A DNA stretch of 64,000 nt from Nonomuraea pusilla (GTDB taxonomy: Bacteria > Actinomycetota > Actinomycetes > Streptosporangiales > Streptosporangiaceae). Positions 50,677-59,869 of this stretch are shown piece by piece; positions within the stretch are counted from its first letter, which is position 1, and every line of letters starts with the position of its first letter. Position numbers and translations under genes: made by a program. Where the stretch lies: NCBI RefSeq assembly GCF_900109355.1, contig NZ_FOBF01000022.1, positions 23,321-87,320 on the forward strand. The letters are read 5' to 3'. Below the pieces are notes generated by a model. That model saw only the letters and a list, made by a program, of their open reading frames with translations. It was not told where the DNA came from and did no database searches.

Positions 50677-51770
50677 TCGCTCACCGCCACGTACGCCCAG
50701 TCGGCGTCCTCGTGCTGCGCCTCGGACAGGTCGACGTCCACGCCGGGCAGCGCGAGCCGCACCCTGTCGGCCATGCCGGGGGTCAGGAAGTGGTGGTGCA
50801 GGTCGAGGCGGCGCAGGTGGGTGAGAGGCTGGCCGCTGAGCAGCGCCTCGGCGCCCGTGTCGGTGAGCACGCCCATGCTGAGGCTCAGCTCCTCCAGCCG
50901 CGGCACGACGGGCGCGCCGGCCACGGCGGCGGCGAGGTCGTCCTGCAGCGGGCTGTCACACAGGCCGAGGCGGCGCAGCGCGGGCAGCCGCTCGCCCGAC
51001 AGGATCGGGCCCAGGTCGGCGACGGTGTAGTCGCCGCCGTACTCGTCGACGCCGAGCCACAGCTCCAGGTGCCGCAGGCCGGGGAAGGACGCCGCGGCGA
51101 CCCCTCTGACCACCTCGCCCGGCAGGCCGCCGGTCTCGAACCGCAGGACCCTCAGGTGCTCGTGCGTGACGGGCCGCAGCCGCAGGCCCTCGCTGCCGCG
51201 CACGTCGAGGCGCTCCAGCTTCGGGTACGCCTCCAGCAGCGGCGTGATGTCGCCGTGCCGGATCCAGGAGATCTCCCAGAACTCGGCGGGCACCGCGCCG
51301 AGGAACACGGCCCGCAGTTCGGGCAGGTCGGCGGCGCGGGCGGCCAGCACCTCGGGGGCGTTGCGCGCGCCGTATCCCTGGACGGCGATGGCCCGCACGC
51401 CGGACGGGCCCACCTTGGCCAGGAGGTCGTCGAGCTCGGCGGACAGGGCCGAGGACGCCGAGTCGCGGAGGTCGGTCTCGTCGTTCAGGAGCCAGGCGAC
51501 GGGGCCGGGACCCTGCGGCGCCTGTTCGGCGTACAGGACGGGGAGCCCGGCGAAGGCGGTGCGCCAGGGCTGGTCCCAGTCGTCGAGCGCGCTCCCGGGC
51601 ACGAACGTATCGCCGGAGTCGGGACGGCCGGCCACCGGGCCGGCGGCGAAGGATCCGGAGGCGAAGGATCCGGAGGGATGGGAGGCGTCCCCGCCGTGGG
51701 GGTCGGGGGAGCTGGACGGGTCCCCGCTGTCGCGGTCGGAGGGGTGCGAGGGGGCGTTGTTGGGGGTCAC
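50673..51770 (-). CDS. STM4015-family leucine-rich-repeat protein
   Basis: This 365-aa protein is the first gene of the cassette. After a Ser/Pro/Gly-rich N-terminal tail of about 60 residues, it has irregular leucine-rich repeats such as LRAVFLGAVP, LERLDVRGSEGLRLRP, LRHLELWLGVDEYGG, LRRLGLCDSPL and LRRLDLHHHFLTPGM. These probably form a curved binding surface for a partner or substrate. There is no signal peptide. A GAGGA lies 9 bp before GTG 51770. Confidence 0.88.
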   Translation of the reverse strand: MTPNNAPSHPSDRDSGDPSSSPDPHGGDASHPSGSFASGSFAAGPVAGRPDSGDTFVPGSALDDWDQPWRTAFAGLPVLYAEQAPQGPGPVAWLLNDETDLRDSASSALSAELDDLLAKVGPSGVRAIAVQGYGARNAPEVLAARAADLPELRAVFLGAVPAEFWEISWIRHGDITPLLEAYPKLERLDVRGSEGLRLRPVTHEHLRVLRFETGGLPGEVVRGVAAASFPGLRHLELWLGVDEYGGDYTVADLGPILSGERLPALRRLGLCDSPLQDDLAAAVAGAPVVPRLEELSLSMGVLTDTGAEALLSGQPLTHLRRLDLHHHFLTPGMADRVRLALPGVDVDLSEAQHEDADWAYVAVSE

Positions 51771-51890
51771 GGTGGTGGGGTCCTCGGTCGGCGGTCGGGC
51801 GGTCCTGTCCTACCAGACCGCGCCGACAAACCCCGAAGCCCCCGCCCCCAGCCCCCCGCCCCGGCCGCCCCTCGGATCGCTGGGAACGGG

Positions 51891-53150
51891 TCAGTTCTCG
51901 AAGAGGGCGCGGCCCCAGTAGTCGCCGGCGTCCCTGACTCCGGGCGGGCAGGCGAACAGCCCGCTGGAGACGTGCTTGATGTACTCGTTCAGCGCGTCGT
52001 GCCTGGCCAGCCGCATCTGTACGGGCACGAACTGCTTGCGAGGGTCGCGCTGGTAGGCGATGAAGAACAGTCCGGCGTCGAGCCGGCCGAGCCCGTCGGA
52101 GCCGTCCACGAAGTTGTAGCCCCTGCGCAGCAGGTGCATGCCGCCGTTGCTGCTCGGGTGGGCGAGCTTGACGTGGGAGTCGTCCCTGATGGCGGTCTGG
52201 CCGTCGGGGCCCTTGGTGGCGAAGTCCACCGGGTCGAACTCCTTCTTCTGCCCGAGCGGCGCGCCCTCGCCCTTGTCGCGGCCGAAGATCTGCTCCTGCT
52301 CCTGCAGCGACGAGCGGTCCCAGGTCTCGATCGTCATGCGGATCTTCCTGGTGACCATGTAGCTGCCGCCCGCCATCCAGGCGCTGCCGTCCTCCCCGGA
52401 GGCCCAGAGCTGGTCGCGCAGCAGGTCGGCGTCCTCCAGCTTCATGTTGTTGGTGCCGTCCTTGAAGCCGAACAGGTTGCGCGGCGTCGCCTGGGCGCGC
52501 GACGTGGACGACGTGCGCCCGAAGCCGAGCTGGGACCAGCGGACGGAGACCTTGCCGAAGCCGATCCTGGCGAGGTTGCGGATGGCGTGCACGGCGACCT
52601 GCGGGTCGTGGGCGCACGCCTGCACGCAGATGTCGCCGCCGGAGATCTCGGGGACGAGCTGCTCGCCGGGGAACTTGGGCAGGTCGGCGAGCGCGGCCGG
52701 GCGCTTGGAGGCGATCCCGAACCTGTCGTCGAACAGGGAGGGGCCGAAGCCGATGGTCAGCGTCAGCCCGGACGGCGGCAGGCCGAGCGCCTCGCCGGTG
52801 TCGTCCGGGGCGGCCTCGGGCGCGCCGCCGACCGCGCCGAAGGTGCCCGCGTCCTTGCCTTGGGTGAGGCGGGCGGCGGCGGCCGTCCACTCCTGGAGCA
52901 GGTCGACCAGTTCGGCGCGCTTGTCGGTGATCACGTCGAAGGCGACGAAGTGGAGCCGGTCCTGCGCGGGTGTGACGATGCCGGCCTGGTGCTCGCCGTA
53001 GAAGGGGAACGCCGAGGAGGTCGAGGACGCGGCCACGAGGGCCGGCTCCTCCTCCAGCATGCCGCGGGACGCGACCGCGCCCGCCCCCAGCACCGCCGCC
53101 CCTGCCGCGCCCAGGCCGAACAGGCTTCTGCGGCTCATGCGCTGGCCCAT
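51891..53150 (-). CDS. efeB: Deferrochelatase/DyP-type peroxidase EfeB
   Basis: This 419-aa Tat-exported haem peroxidase belongs to the EfeUOB iron-uptake system. The signal SRRSLFGLGAAGAAVLGAGA carries the twin arginines. The DyP fold includes FGFKDGTNN (the catalytic-Asp GxxDG motif) and HVKLAHPSSNGGMHLLRRGYNF with the proximal His region. It oxidises Fe(II) or removes iron from haem outside the membrane. It is the last gene of the operon. Confidence 0.94.
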   Translation of the reverse strand: MGQRMSRRSLFGLGAAGAAVLGAGAVASRGMLEEEPALVAASSTSSAFPFYGEHQAGIVTPAQDRLHFVAFDVITDKRAELVDLLQEWTAAAARLTQGKDAGTFGAVGGAPEAAPDDTGEALGLPPSGLTLTIGFGPSLFDDRFGIASKRPAALADLPKFPGEQLVPEISGGDICVQACAHDPQVAVHAIRNLARIGFGKVSVRWSQLGFGRTSSTSRAQATPRNLFGFKDGTNNMKLEDADLLRDQLWASGEDGSAWMAGGSYMVTRKIRMTIETWDRSSLQEQEQIFGRDKGEGAPLGQKKEFDPVDFATKGPDGQTAIRDDSHVKLAHPSSNGGMHLLRRGYNFVDGSDGLGRLDAGLFFIAYQRDPRKQFVPVQMRLARHDALNEYIKHVSSGLFACPPGVRDAGDYWGRALFEN

Positions 53151-53164
53151 CGCGTTGCCTCCCG

Positions 53165-54310
53165 TTACTTCGCGACGATCGGTGCGATCTTGCTGATCGG
53201 CTCGGCCAGCGCGTTGATCGCGTCGGACAGCGCCTTCAGCTCGGCCTTGGACAGCTCGTTGTGCAGCCGCCAGCCGTCGCCCTTGCGGTGCGTCTCAAGG
53301 GCGGCCTCGGCCGCGGCGAACTTCTCGTCGAGGGTCTTGACCAGCTCGGGGGAGCGCTCTTCGAGCACGGGCCGCAGCGACTGGACGGCCGCCTTGGAGC
53401 CTTCCAGGTTGGCGTCGAAGTCCCACAGGTCGGTGTGCGACCAGATGTCCTCCTCGCCGGTGATCTTCCCGGACGCCACCTCGTCGAGCAGTCCCTTGGC
53501 GCCGTTGGCGAGCTGGAGCGGGGTCAGCTCGGTGGCGTTCGCCTTCTGGACGATGGTCTTGACGTCGGCGATCAGCTTGTCGGCGACGGGGCCGTCCTTG
53601 CTGATGTCCTTGCCGACCCACAGGTCCTTCTCGATGCGGTGGAAGCCGGTCCACTCCTCGCCCGCGGCGAGGTCGGCCTCGCGCGCGTCGATGGCGGGGT
53701 CGAGGTCGCCGAAGATCTCCGCGACGGGCTCGATGCGCTCCCAGTACGTCCGTGACACCGGGTACAGCTCCTTGGCCTTGGCGATGTCGCCGGCCTTGAC
53801 CGCGTCGACGAACTCCTGGGTCTTGACCAGCAGGGTGTCGCTCTGCGTCTTCACGTACCGCTTGTACCCGGCGACGGCCTCGGACAGCTTGGCGTCGGCG
53901 CTGAGCGGCTTGTGCTCTCCGGTCACCTTGAGCGGGTTGCGGATGCCCTTGCCCACCATGCCGGGCTTGCACACCGCCTCGTACGTGCCGGCGGGCAGCT
54001 CGGCGACGAGCTCGCGGGTCAGCCCGGGGACGATGTTCTCGACCTCGGCCATGACCCGGTCGCCGGGCGCGTACACGTAGAACTCGGTGACCTTGCTGCC
54101 GCCGTTGGTGATGGTGAACGTGCTGGTGCCCGCGGCGACCTCGGTCGCGGCGACCTTGCATTCGGTGTCGGACGCCGCCACCGTGATCTTCCCGGGCTCG
54201 GCCGCGCCGCCCCCGGCGGCCGGGGCCTGGGAGCCGCCGCAGGCGGTGAGGCCGGTGGTCAGCCCGGCCAGCGCGAGCGCGCCGAAGGACAGGCGGATGC
54301 TGGTACGCAC
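53165..54310 (-). CDS. efeO: Iron-uptake lipoprotein EfeO
   Basis: This 381-aa protein has a lipoprotein signal ending LTAC (Cys24), an N-terminal cupredoxin-like part (ITVAASDTECKVAATEVAAGT) and a C-terminal M75 peptidase-like helical domain with the HxxE-type motif in EWTGFHRIEKDLW. It binds periplasmic/extracellular iron for the EfeU channel. GTG 54310 follows an AGGAG motif. It lies between efeU and efeB in the usual order. Confidence 0.94.
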   Translation of the reverse strand: MRTSIRLSFGALALAGLTTGLTACGGSQAPAAGGGAAEPGKITVAASDTECKVAATEVAAGTSTFTITNGGSKVTEFYVYAPGDRVMAEVENIVPGLTRELVAELPAGTYEAVCKPGMVGKGIRNPLKVTGEHKPLSADAKLSEAVAGYKRYVKTQSDTLLVKTQEFVDAVKAGDIAKAKELYPVSRTYWERIEPVAEIFGDLDPAIDAREADLAAGEEWTGFHRIEKDLWVGKDISKDGPVADKLIADVKTIVQKANATELTPLQLANGAKGLLDEVASGKITGEEDIWSHTDLWDFDANLEGSKAAVQSLRPVLEERSPELVKTLDEKFAAAEAALETHRKGDGWRLHNELSKAELKALSDAINALAEPISKIAPIVAK

Positions 54311-54324
54311 GGTGTGCTCCTGTT

Positions 54325-55167
54325 TCAGGCCGAGGCGGACGGGGCCGGGGCGGCGGTGGGGGTGACGCGCTGGGGGCGCAGGAAGAAGTAGAGGGTGGGC
54401 GCGAGGTAGACCAGCCACGCCACGACCTCGGCGACGCTGGGCTGCGGCGTGATGTTGAGCATGCCGGACAGCAGGGCGCCGTACCAGGAGTCGGCGGGCA
54501 GGACGGCGCTGATGTCGAACGCGTACGTGGTCAGGCCGGGGAGGAGGTTGGCCTCCTGGAGGTCGTGCACGCCGTACTTGAAGATGCCGGCGGCGACCAG
54601 GATGAGCAGCAGGCCGGTCCAGGTGAAGAACTTGGTGAGGTTGATCCTGACGGCGCTGCGGTAGAGGCCCCAGCCGATCGCGACGGAGGTGAGCAGGCCG
54701 AGGAGGATGCCGGTGAGCGGCGTCAGGTCGGTGGTGGCGCCCTGCACGGAGGCGAAGAACAGCAGCGCGGTCTCCAGGCCCTCGCGGGCGACGGCGAGGA
54801 AGGCCATGACGACGACGGCGAGCGAGCCCATCTGGAGCGCGTCGGCGAGCTTGCCCCTGAGCTCGCCGGACAGCGCGCGGGCGGTGCGCCGCATCCAGAA
54901 GATCATCCAGGTGACGAAGACGACGGCGAGCAGCGAGGTGATCGCGTCGAACAGCTCCTGGCCGGTGTGACCGAGGGTGGCCGCGGTGAAGGTCAGCAGC
55001 GCGCCGAACCCCACGGACAGCGCGACCGCGGCGGCCACACCGGTCCAGACGAGTGGCAGTTTGTCCTTGCGGTCACTCTTGACCAGGAATGCCACGAGGA
55101 CCGAGACGACGAGTGTCGCCTCCAGTCCCTCGCGCAGTCCGATGAGGTAGCTGGCGAACACCGTCAC
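54325..55167 (-). CDS. efeU: Iron permease EfeU (FTR1 family)
   Basis: This 280-aa membrane protein has seven spans and the two iron-binding REGLE motifs, GLREGLEATL near residue 10 and VAREGLETAL near residue 130, which line the ferric-iron path. It is the first gene of efeUOB and stands directly behind a probable iron box. Confidence 0.95.
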   Translation of the reverse strand: MTVFASYLIGLREGLEATLVVSVLVAFLVKSDRKDKLPLVWTGVAAAVALSVGFGALLTFTAATLGHTGQELFDAITSLLAVVFVTWMIFWMRRTARALSGELRGKLADALQMGSLAVVVMAFLAVAREGLETALLFFASVQGATTDLTPLTGILLGLLTSVAIGWGLYRSAVRINLTKFFTWTGLLLILVAAGIFKYGVHDLQEANLLPGLTTYAFDISAVLPADSWYGALLSGMLNITPQPSVAEVVAWLVYLAPTLYFFLRPQRVTPTAAPAPSASA

Positions 55168-55176
55168 TCCCAGCGC

Positions 55177-55195
55177 TGAGGAAAGGCTTACCTAA
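55177..55195. promoter_or_regulatory. Probable IdeR/DmdR iron box
   Basis: Read on the minus strand, TTAGGTAAGCCTTTCCTCA matches the actinomycete iron box TTAGGTTAGGCTAACCTAA at about 14 of 19 positions. It lies 10 bp before the efeU start, so iron-loaded repressor would block the operon. Confidence 0.65.
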
Positions 55196-55275
55196 ATTAG
55201 GGCAGCCGAAGCATACCCAGCGCAAGCACCGAAAGCGACAGTTTGTGTGGCGTGATTCAGCCCACTATGCGATGA

Positions 55276-56643
55276 TCATCGGCTGAGGTTCTCCCCCAGC
55301 AGGTCGAGCAGCGGCCGGCGGCGCACGCACCGCTCCAGCGCGAACGAGTCGGCCAGGGCGATCAGCTCGTCGTCGCCCAGCCCGCGGAACAGCTCGGCGT
55401 ACTCCGGCAGCAGCGCCTGGGCGATGAGGATGTGCCTGATCAGGTCGTCGGTCTGGTAGCGCGCCCCCCACGGGTACGGCTTCCACGCCGGGAACTCCCG
55501 CTCCAGGAGCGCGTGCAGCGGCGCCAGCTCCGCCGCCGACTCCTCCATCGTCGAACCCCACCGGTCGGCCCCGAGCCGCCGCTTCTTGGCGATGAAGGCG
55601 CCGAACCGCTCCAGGTACAGGCCCGTCGCGTGCACCAGCCCCTGCAGCCCGACGTCCTTGTACGTCCACAGCGACCACCCGGCGCCGTGGGCGTCGTAGA
55701 TGTCGAGCTGGTCGCGCAGGATCCGGTAGCGCTGCTCGTCGACGGCGGGGTCGCCGGTGTAGACCGGGCCGAACTCGCCCACCCACAGCGGCGTGCCGGT
55801 CTCGCGCTGGAAGCGGGAGCGCCGCTCGAAGGTCTGCTCCAGCTGGTCGCGGTCGCACCACTCGCCGCGCGTGTGCCCGGGGTACGGCCCGCCGTGGGCG
55901 AACCCGGCCAGCGCGTAGTCGTGCATGACGAACACGGCGTTCTCGTACACCTCGCGGAACACCGAGAAGTCGGTGGCGTAGGTGTTGCCGTCCAGGAACA
56001 GGACGTGCCGGGGGTCGGCCGCGCGCACCGCCTTGACCAGCCGGTCGTAGAACGGCCCCACCACCTTCCCGGTCGGGTCGCCGGGCTCGTTGACCGGGTT
56101 GTAGCCCGCCACCCACGGGTAGTCGCGGTAGTGGTCGGCGATCGCCTCCCACAGGTGCACGGCGCGGTCCTGGAAGTGGCGGTGCTGCCAGAACGCGGCG
56201 ACGTGCGTCGGGTTGTCGGAGTGCCAGTGCTGGTTCTGCGCCCCCGGCAGCGCGTGCAGGTCGATCACGCTGTACACGCCGCGCTCGCCGAGCAGGCCGA
56301 TCACCCGGTCGAGGTGGCGGAAGCCGCGCTCGTCGATCTCCAGGGGGCGGTCGTCGGACTCCCAGTGGCGGTAGTTCACCGGGATGCGCACGCAGTTCAT
56401 GCCGAGGCCCGCCAGCAGGTCGGCGTCCCGCTCGGTGAAGAACGAGGTGAGCAGCCGGTCGAAGAACAGCTCCGCCCGCTCGTCGCCCAGCACGTCGCGC
56501 ACGGCGAGCCGCATCGCCGTCTCGTTCGCCGGGTAGCCGGTGATGAAGTTCTCCATGTTCATCCAGCCCCCGAGTCCCACCCCGCGCAGCCGAACCGGCG
56601 TGTGGTCGTCCGTCACGAGCTGGGTTCCGGACACGTGCAGCAT
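55276..56643 (-). CDS. Glycoside hydrolase family 5 protein
   Basis: This 455-aa TIM-barrel glycosidase has the acid/base Glu in GYNPVNEPG and the nucleophile Glu in LWVGEFGPV, the GH5 pattern. WGSTMEE and the C-terminal LLDLLGENL are outside the core. There is no signal peptide, so it acts on an imported oligosaccharide. ATG 56643 lies 2 bp after the permease stop and follows AAAGG. It is the last gene of the importer operon. Confidence 0.88.
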   Translation of the reverse strand: MLHVSGTQLVTDDHTPVRLRGVGLGGWMNMENFITGYPANETAMRLAVRDVLGDERAELFFDRLLTSFFTERDADLLAGLGMNCVRIPVNYRHWESDDRPLEIDERGFRHLDRVIGLLGERGVYSVIDLHALPGAQNQHWHSDNPTHVAAFWQHRHFQDRAVHLWEAIADHYRDYPWVAGYNPVNEPGDPTGKVVGPFYDRLVKAVRAADPRHVLFLDGNTYATDFSVFREVYENAVFVMHDYALAGFAHGGPYPGHTRGEWCDRDQLEQTFERRSRFQRETGTPLWVGEFGPVYTGDPAVDEQRYRILRDQLDIYDAHGAGWSLWTYKDVGLQGLVHATGLYLERFGAFIAKKRRLGADRWGSTMEESAAELAPLHALLEREFPAWKPYPWGARYQTDDLIRHILIAQALLPEYAELFRGLGDDELIALADSFALERCVRRRPLLDLLGENLSR

Positions 56644-56645
56644 GG

Positions 56646-57485
56646 TCAACCTTTCGTAGCACCTGCGGTCAGTCCACCGACCAGGTGGCGTTCAGCGATG
56701 GCGTAGAAGCCGAGAGCGGGCACCATGGCCAGGACGAGGTAGGCGAGGATGCGGGCGGTGTCCGAGGCGTACTGGCCCTGGAACTGCTGGACGCCGAGCG
56801 GCAGCGTCCAGGCGGACTCGTCGCTGAAGACCACCAGCGGCAGCATGAAGTTGTTCCAGCTCCCGACGAGGGCCAGCACGGAGACGGTGGCCAGCGCGGG
56901 CCGCGCCATCGGCAGCAGGATGCGCCAGAAGAACCCGAACGTGGAGCAGCCGTCGAGCGTCGCCGCCTCCTCGACCTCGCCCGGGATGCCGCGGAAGAAC
57001 TGCCGCAGGATGATGATCGTCAGTGGCAGGCCGAAGGCGGCCTGCGTGAGGATGACGCCGAGCGGGTTGTCCAGCAGTCCGAACGTGCGCAGCAGCACGA
57101 AGATCGGCAGGATGGCCACCGCGAACGGGAACATCAGCCCGGCCGTGAACAGCGTGAACAGCAGCTCCCTGCCGCGGAAGGCGAACCTGGCGAAGACGAA
57201 CGCCGCGAGCGCCGACAGCGCGACGACCAGCGCGGTCGAGGCGACCGCGATGAACGTGCTGTTCCAGAGCTGGCGCCAGAACGACCCGGACGCCAGCACG
57301 GCGGTGTAGTTGCCGGCCACCCAGGGGTCGGGCAGCCCGAAGGGGTTGCTGGAGAGCTGGTTGTTGTGCTTGAAGCCGCCCAGCACGGCGTACACGATCG
57401 GGACGAGGATGAACGCGCCCACGATCCACGCGACGGCGTGCAGGGGGAGGGTGTTCCTCCGCACCGCGTTCTTGGCGTGTCTCAT
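56646..57485 (-). CDS. ABC sugar-importer permease (MalG type)
   Basis: This 279-aa protein has six spans. The EAA loop reads VEEAATLDGCSTFGFFWRILLPM. The ATG overlaps the stop of the MalF-type gene as ATGA. It forms the second half of the channel. Confidence 0.93.
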   Translation of the reverse strand: MRHAKNAVRRNTLPLHAVAWIVGAFILVPIVYAVLGGFKHNNQLSSNPFGLPDPWVAGNYTAVLASGSFWRQLWNSTFIAVASTALVVALSALAAFVFARFAFRGRELLFTLFTAGLMFPFAVAILPIFVLLRTFGLLDNPLGVILTQAAFGLPLTIIILRQFFRGIPGEVEEAATLDGCSTFGFFWRILLPMARPALATVSVLALVGSWNNFMLPLVVFSDESAWTLPLGVQQFQGQYASDTARILAYLVLAMVPALGFYAIAERHLVGGLTAGATKG

Positions 57486-58444
57486 CGCCGGCCTCCGATG
57501 GAAGTGGTGGCGCCCTCGAGGTCGCGGCGCATCACGAGCCGCTGGTAGACGAGGGCGAAGACCAGGCTCAGCGCGAACATCACGACGCTGACGGCGCTGG
57601 CGTAGCCGACCTGGGAGCGCTTGAAGCCCCACTCCATCATGGTCACGGCCATCGTCTCGGAGGAGTGCGAAGGACCGCCCTGCGTGAGGATCCACACCAG
57701 GTCGAAGAGCTGGATGGTGTAGATGACCGACAGGAACACGCTGATCCTGACCGTGGGGCCGAGCAGCGGCAGGGTGACGTGCCTGAACACCTTCCACGGC
57801 CCCGCGCCGTCGATCTTGGCGGCCTCGATGAGCTCCTCGGGGATGTTCTGCCGCCCCGCCAGGTAGATCATCATGTGGAAGCCGAAGTACTTCCACGTCA
57901 TGACGAGGAAGAGCGAGTACATCACCGAGCCGGGGTCGGACAGCCATTGCGACTCCAGCCCCACGGCGCGCAGGAGCTGGTTCGCCATCCCGGACTCCGG
58001 CGACAGGATCAGCGAGAACAGCACACCGGTGATCACCTCGGACAGCACGTACGGCGCGAAGAACACGAGCCGGTAGAGGGCGCGCCCCCTGATGCGCTGG
58101 TGCAGCAGCATCGCGATGCCGAGCGAGAACGGCAGCTGCACGCAGACCGAGAAGGCGATGAGCACGACCAGGTGCCACAGGTCGTCGCGGAAGACCTCGG
58201 TGCCGAACAGGCGGGTGAAGTTGTCCAGGCCGATGAAGTTCGCGGGCAGGCCGCCGAAGCCGTTCCAGCGGAACACGCTGGAGTACATGGCGATGAGGAT
58301 CGGCGCGACGACCAGCAGGAGGAACAGCACCAGCGCGGGGAGCACGAACAGGGCGATGGTCACCGACCGGCGGCGTCTCACCCGGGCGCGGGCGGCCGGG
58401 GCCGGAAGCGGGCGCGCCTCCGGCCCCCGGGTCAACGTCGTCAT
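57482..58444 (-). CDS. ABC sugar-importer permease (MalF type)
   Basis: This 320-aa protein has a basic cytoplasmic N-terminus (RARVRRRRS) and six spans. The EAA loop is LIEAAKIDGAGPWKVFRHVTLPLL. The ATG overlaps the binding-protein stop as ATGA. No ATPase gene is present in the operon. Confidence 0.93.
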   Translation of the reverse strand: MTTLTRGPEARPLPAPAARARVRRRRSVTIALFVLPALVLFLLLVVAPILIAMYSSVFRWNGFGGLPANFIGLDNFTRLFGTEVFRDDLWHLVVLIAFSVCVQLPFSLGIAMLLHQRIRGRALYRLVFFAPYVLSEVITGVLFSLILSPESGMANQLLRAVGLESQWLSDPGSVMYSLFLVMTWKYFGFHMMIYLAGRQNIPEELIEAAKIDGAGPWKVFRHVTLPLLGPTVRISVFLSVIYTIQLFDLVWILTQGGPSHSSETMAVTMMEWGFKRSQVGYASAVSVVMFALSLVFALVYQRLVMRRDLEGATTSIGGRR

Positions 58445-59727
58445 TCGCTCTCGCTCTTGGCCACTTCGGTGATGGACTGCACGGCCTGCTCCGGCGTCTT
58501 GGCGCCGTTGATGACCTGGGCCACGGCGTCGTTGACCTCCTGGCCGACGGCGGGCGGGTAGGCCTGGTCGAGGAAGAGCTGGAAACCGGTCGCCGAGGCC
58601 AGCGCGTCGGCCACCACCTTGAGGTTCGGGTCCTTGACCGCGCTCTCCTCGCCCTTGAGCACCGGCAGCACGGCGCCCGCCGTGACGGCCTCGCTGTGGT
58701 TGGTCTTCTCGGTGAGGAACTTGACGAAGTCCAGCGCCTCGCCCGGGGCCTGGGCTCCCAGAGCCATGCCGCCGCCCCCGCCGAACGCGTCGGTGACGGC
58801 GCCCTTGCCGCCCTCGACCGCGGGGAACGGGAAGAAGCCCAGGTCGTCGCCGAGGCCCTTGCCGGCGTCCTTCTGGACGCTCGGCGCCCACTGGCCCATC
58901 AGCTCCATCGCGGCCTTGCCGTCGCCCATCGTCGCGGCCTGGCCGTCGGGGGTGCTGTAGGCGGCGCCCTTGAAGCCGTTCTGGAACGGCTGCAGGTCGG
59001 CCAGGGCCTTGACCTGCTGCGCGGCGGCGAGGAAGTCGGGCTTGGTGAAGTCGTGGTCGGCGGCGGCCTGCTGCAGGGCGGGGAGCCCGCCGATGCGCAT
59101 CGCGAGGTACGCCCAGTAGTAGTGGCCGGGCCACTTCTCCTTGCCGGCGAGCGCGATCGGCGTGACGCCCGCGGACTTCAGCTTCCTGACGTCGTCGAGG
59201 AACGCCGACCAGGTGGCGGGCGGCTCGCTGATGCCCGCCTTGGCGAAGAGCTTCTTGTTGTACCAGAAGCCGACCATGCCGATGTCGGTCGGCAGCGCGT
59301 AGGTCTTGCCGTCGAACTGGTACGCGGAGAGCGCCGCGGGGGTGAAGCCGCCGATGACGTCGCCGACGTCGCCGGTGACGTCCTTGACGAGCCCGGCGTC
59401 GATCTGCTGCTTGAGCACGCCGCCGCCCCAGGTGGCGAAGACGTCGGGGGCCTTGCCGGACTGCGTGACCGTCGTCAGCTTCGACTTGTAGGCGTCGTTC
59501 TCCAGCACGGTCATCTTGATGGTCACGTTGGGGTGCTCGGCCATGTACTCCTTGGCCCGCTTGGCGTAGATCGACTTCAGCGGCTCGGTCGTGGACAGGT
59601 GCCACCACTCGAACGTCACCTTGGCCGGGGAGCCCGCCTGGCTCTGCTGAGGACCCGCGGCCTCTCCGCTGTTGCCGCAGCCGGCGAGGAGCACGGCGGC
59701 CGCGATCAGGACGACACTGCGTTTCAT
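58441..59727 (-). CDS. Sugar-binding lipoprotein of the second ABC importer
   Basis: This 428-aa solute-binding protein has a lipobox LLAGC (Cys17), a short Gln/Ser linker and the fold KVTFEWWHLSTTEPL. It is the first gene of the operon binding protein-permease-permease-GH5. Its promoter region holds the operator ACGAAACTTTCGT. Confidence 0.94.
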   Translation of the reverse strand: MKRSVVLIAAAVLLAGCGNSGEAAGPQQSQAGSPAKVTFEWWHLSTTEPLKSIYAKRAKEYMAEHPNVTIKMTVLENDAYKSKLTTVTQSGKAPDVFATWGGGVLKQQIDAGLVKDVTGDVGDVIGGFTPAALSAYQFDGKTYALPTDIGMVGFWYNKKLFAKAGISEPPATWSAFLDDVRKLKSAGVTPIALAGKEKWPGHYYWAYLAMRIGGLPALQQAAADHDFTKPDFLAAAQQVKALADLQPFQNGFKGAAYSTPDGQAATMGDGKAAMELMGQWAPSVQKDAGKGLGDDLGFFPFPAVEGGKGAVTDAFGGGGGMALGAQAPGEALDFVKFLTEKTNHSEAVTAGAVLPVLKGEESAVKDPNLKVVADALASATGFQLFLDQAYPPAVGQEVNDAVAQVINGAKTPEQAVQSITEVAKSESE

Positions 59728-59748
59728 TGGGGTCCTCTCCTCAGCGTG

Positions 59749-59761
59749 ACGAAACTTTCGT
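59749..59761. promoter_or_regulatory. LacI-type operator before the second importer
   Basis: ACGAAACTTTCGT is a perfect inverted repeat around a central C, 22 bp before the binding-protein start. The same core CGAAACTTTCG occurs at 59845. Confidence 0.75.
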
Positions 59762-59843
59762 GACCCCCCCGATAATTTCGATGCCTGGAGCTTAGGTATA
59801 CGCGATGTAACACGTCAACAGCGAGACTGGGAGCGATCCCAAA

Positions 59844-59856
59844 CCGAAACTTTCGG
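59844..59856. promoter_or_regulatory. LacI-type operator before the second lacI gene
   Basis: CCGAAACTTTCGG is a perfect inverted repeat 14 bp before the regulator's GTG. A weaker copy (CGATAATTTCG, near 59769) lies between the two good sites. Confidence 0.75.
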
Positions 59857-59869
59857 ATAGACTCCGGAC

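Noticed and set aside
43401..51770. DUF6745 module and STM4011-4015 cassette as one system
   Set aside because: They lie on opposite strands and are separated by a methyltransferase and about 500 bp of repeats, so the sequence gives no evidence of joint function.
50712..54080. A 1122-codon open frame on the plus strand
   Set aside because: It is antisense to STM4015, efeB and efeO, which have clear domains. Its product has no domain and a composition typical of a shadow frame.
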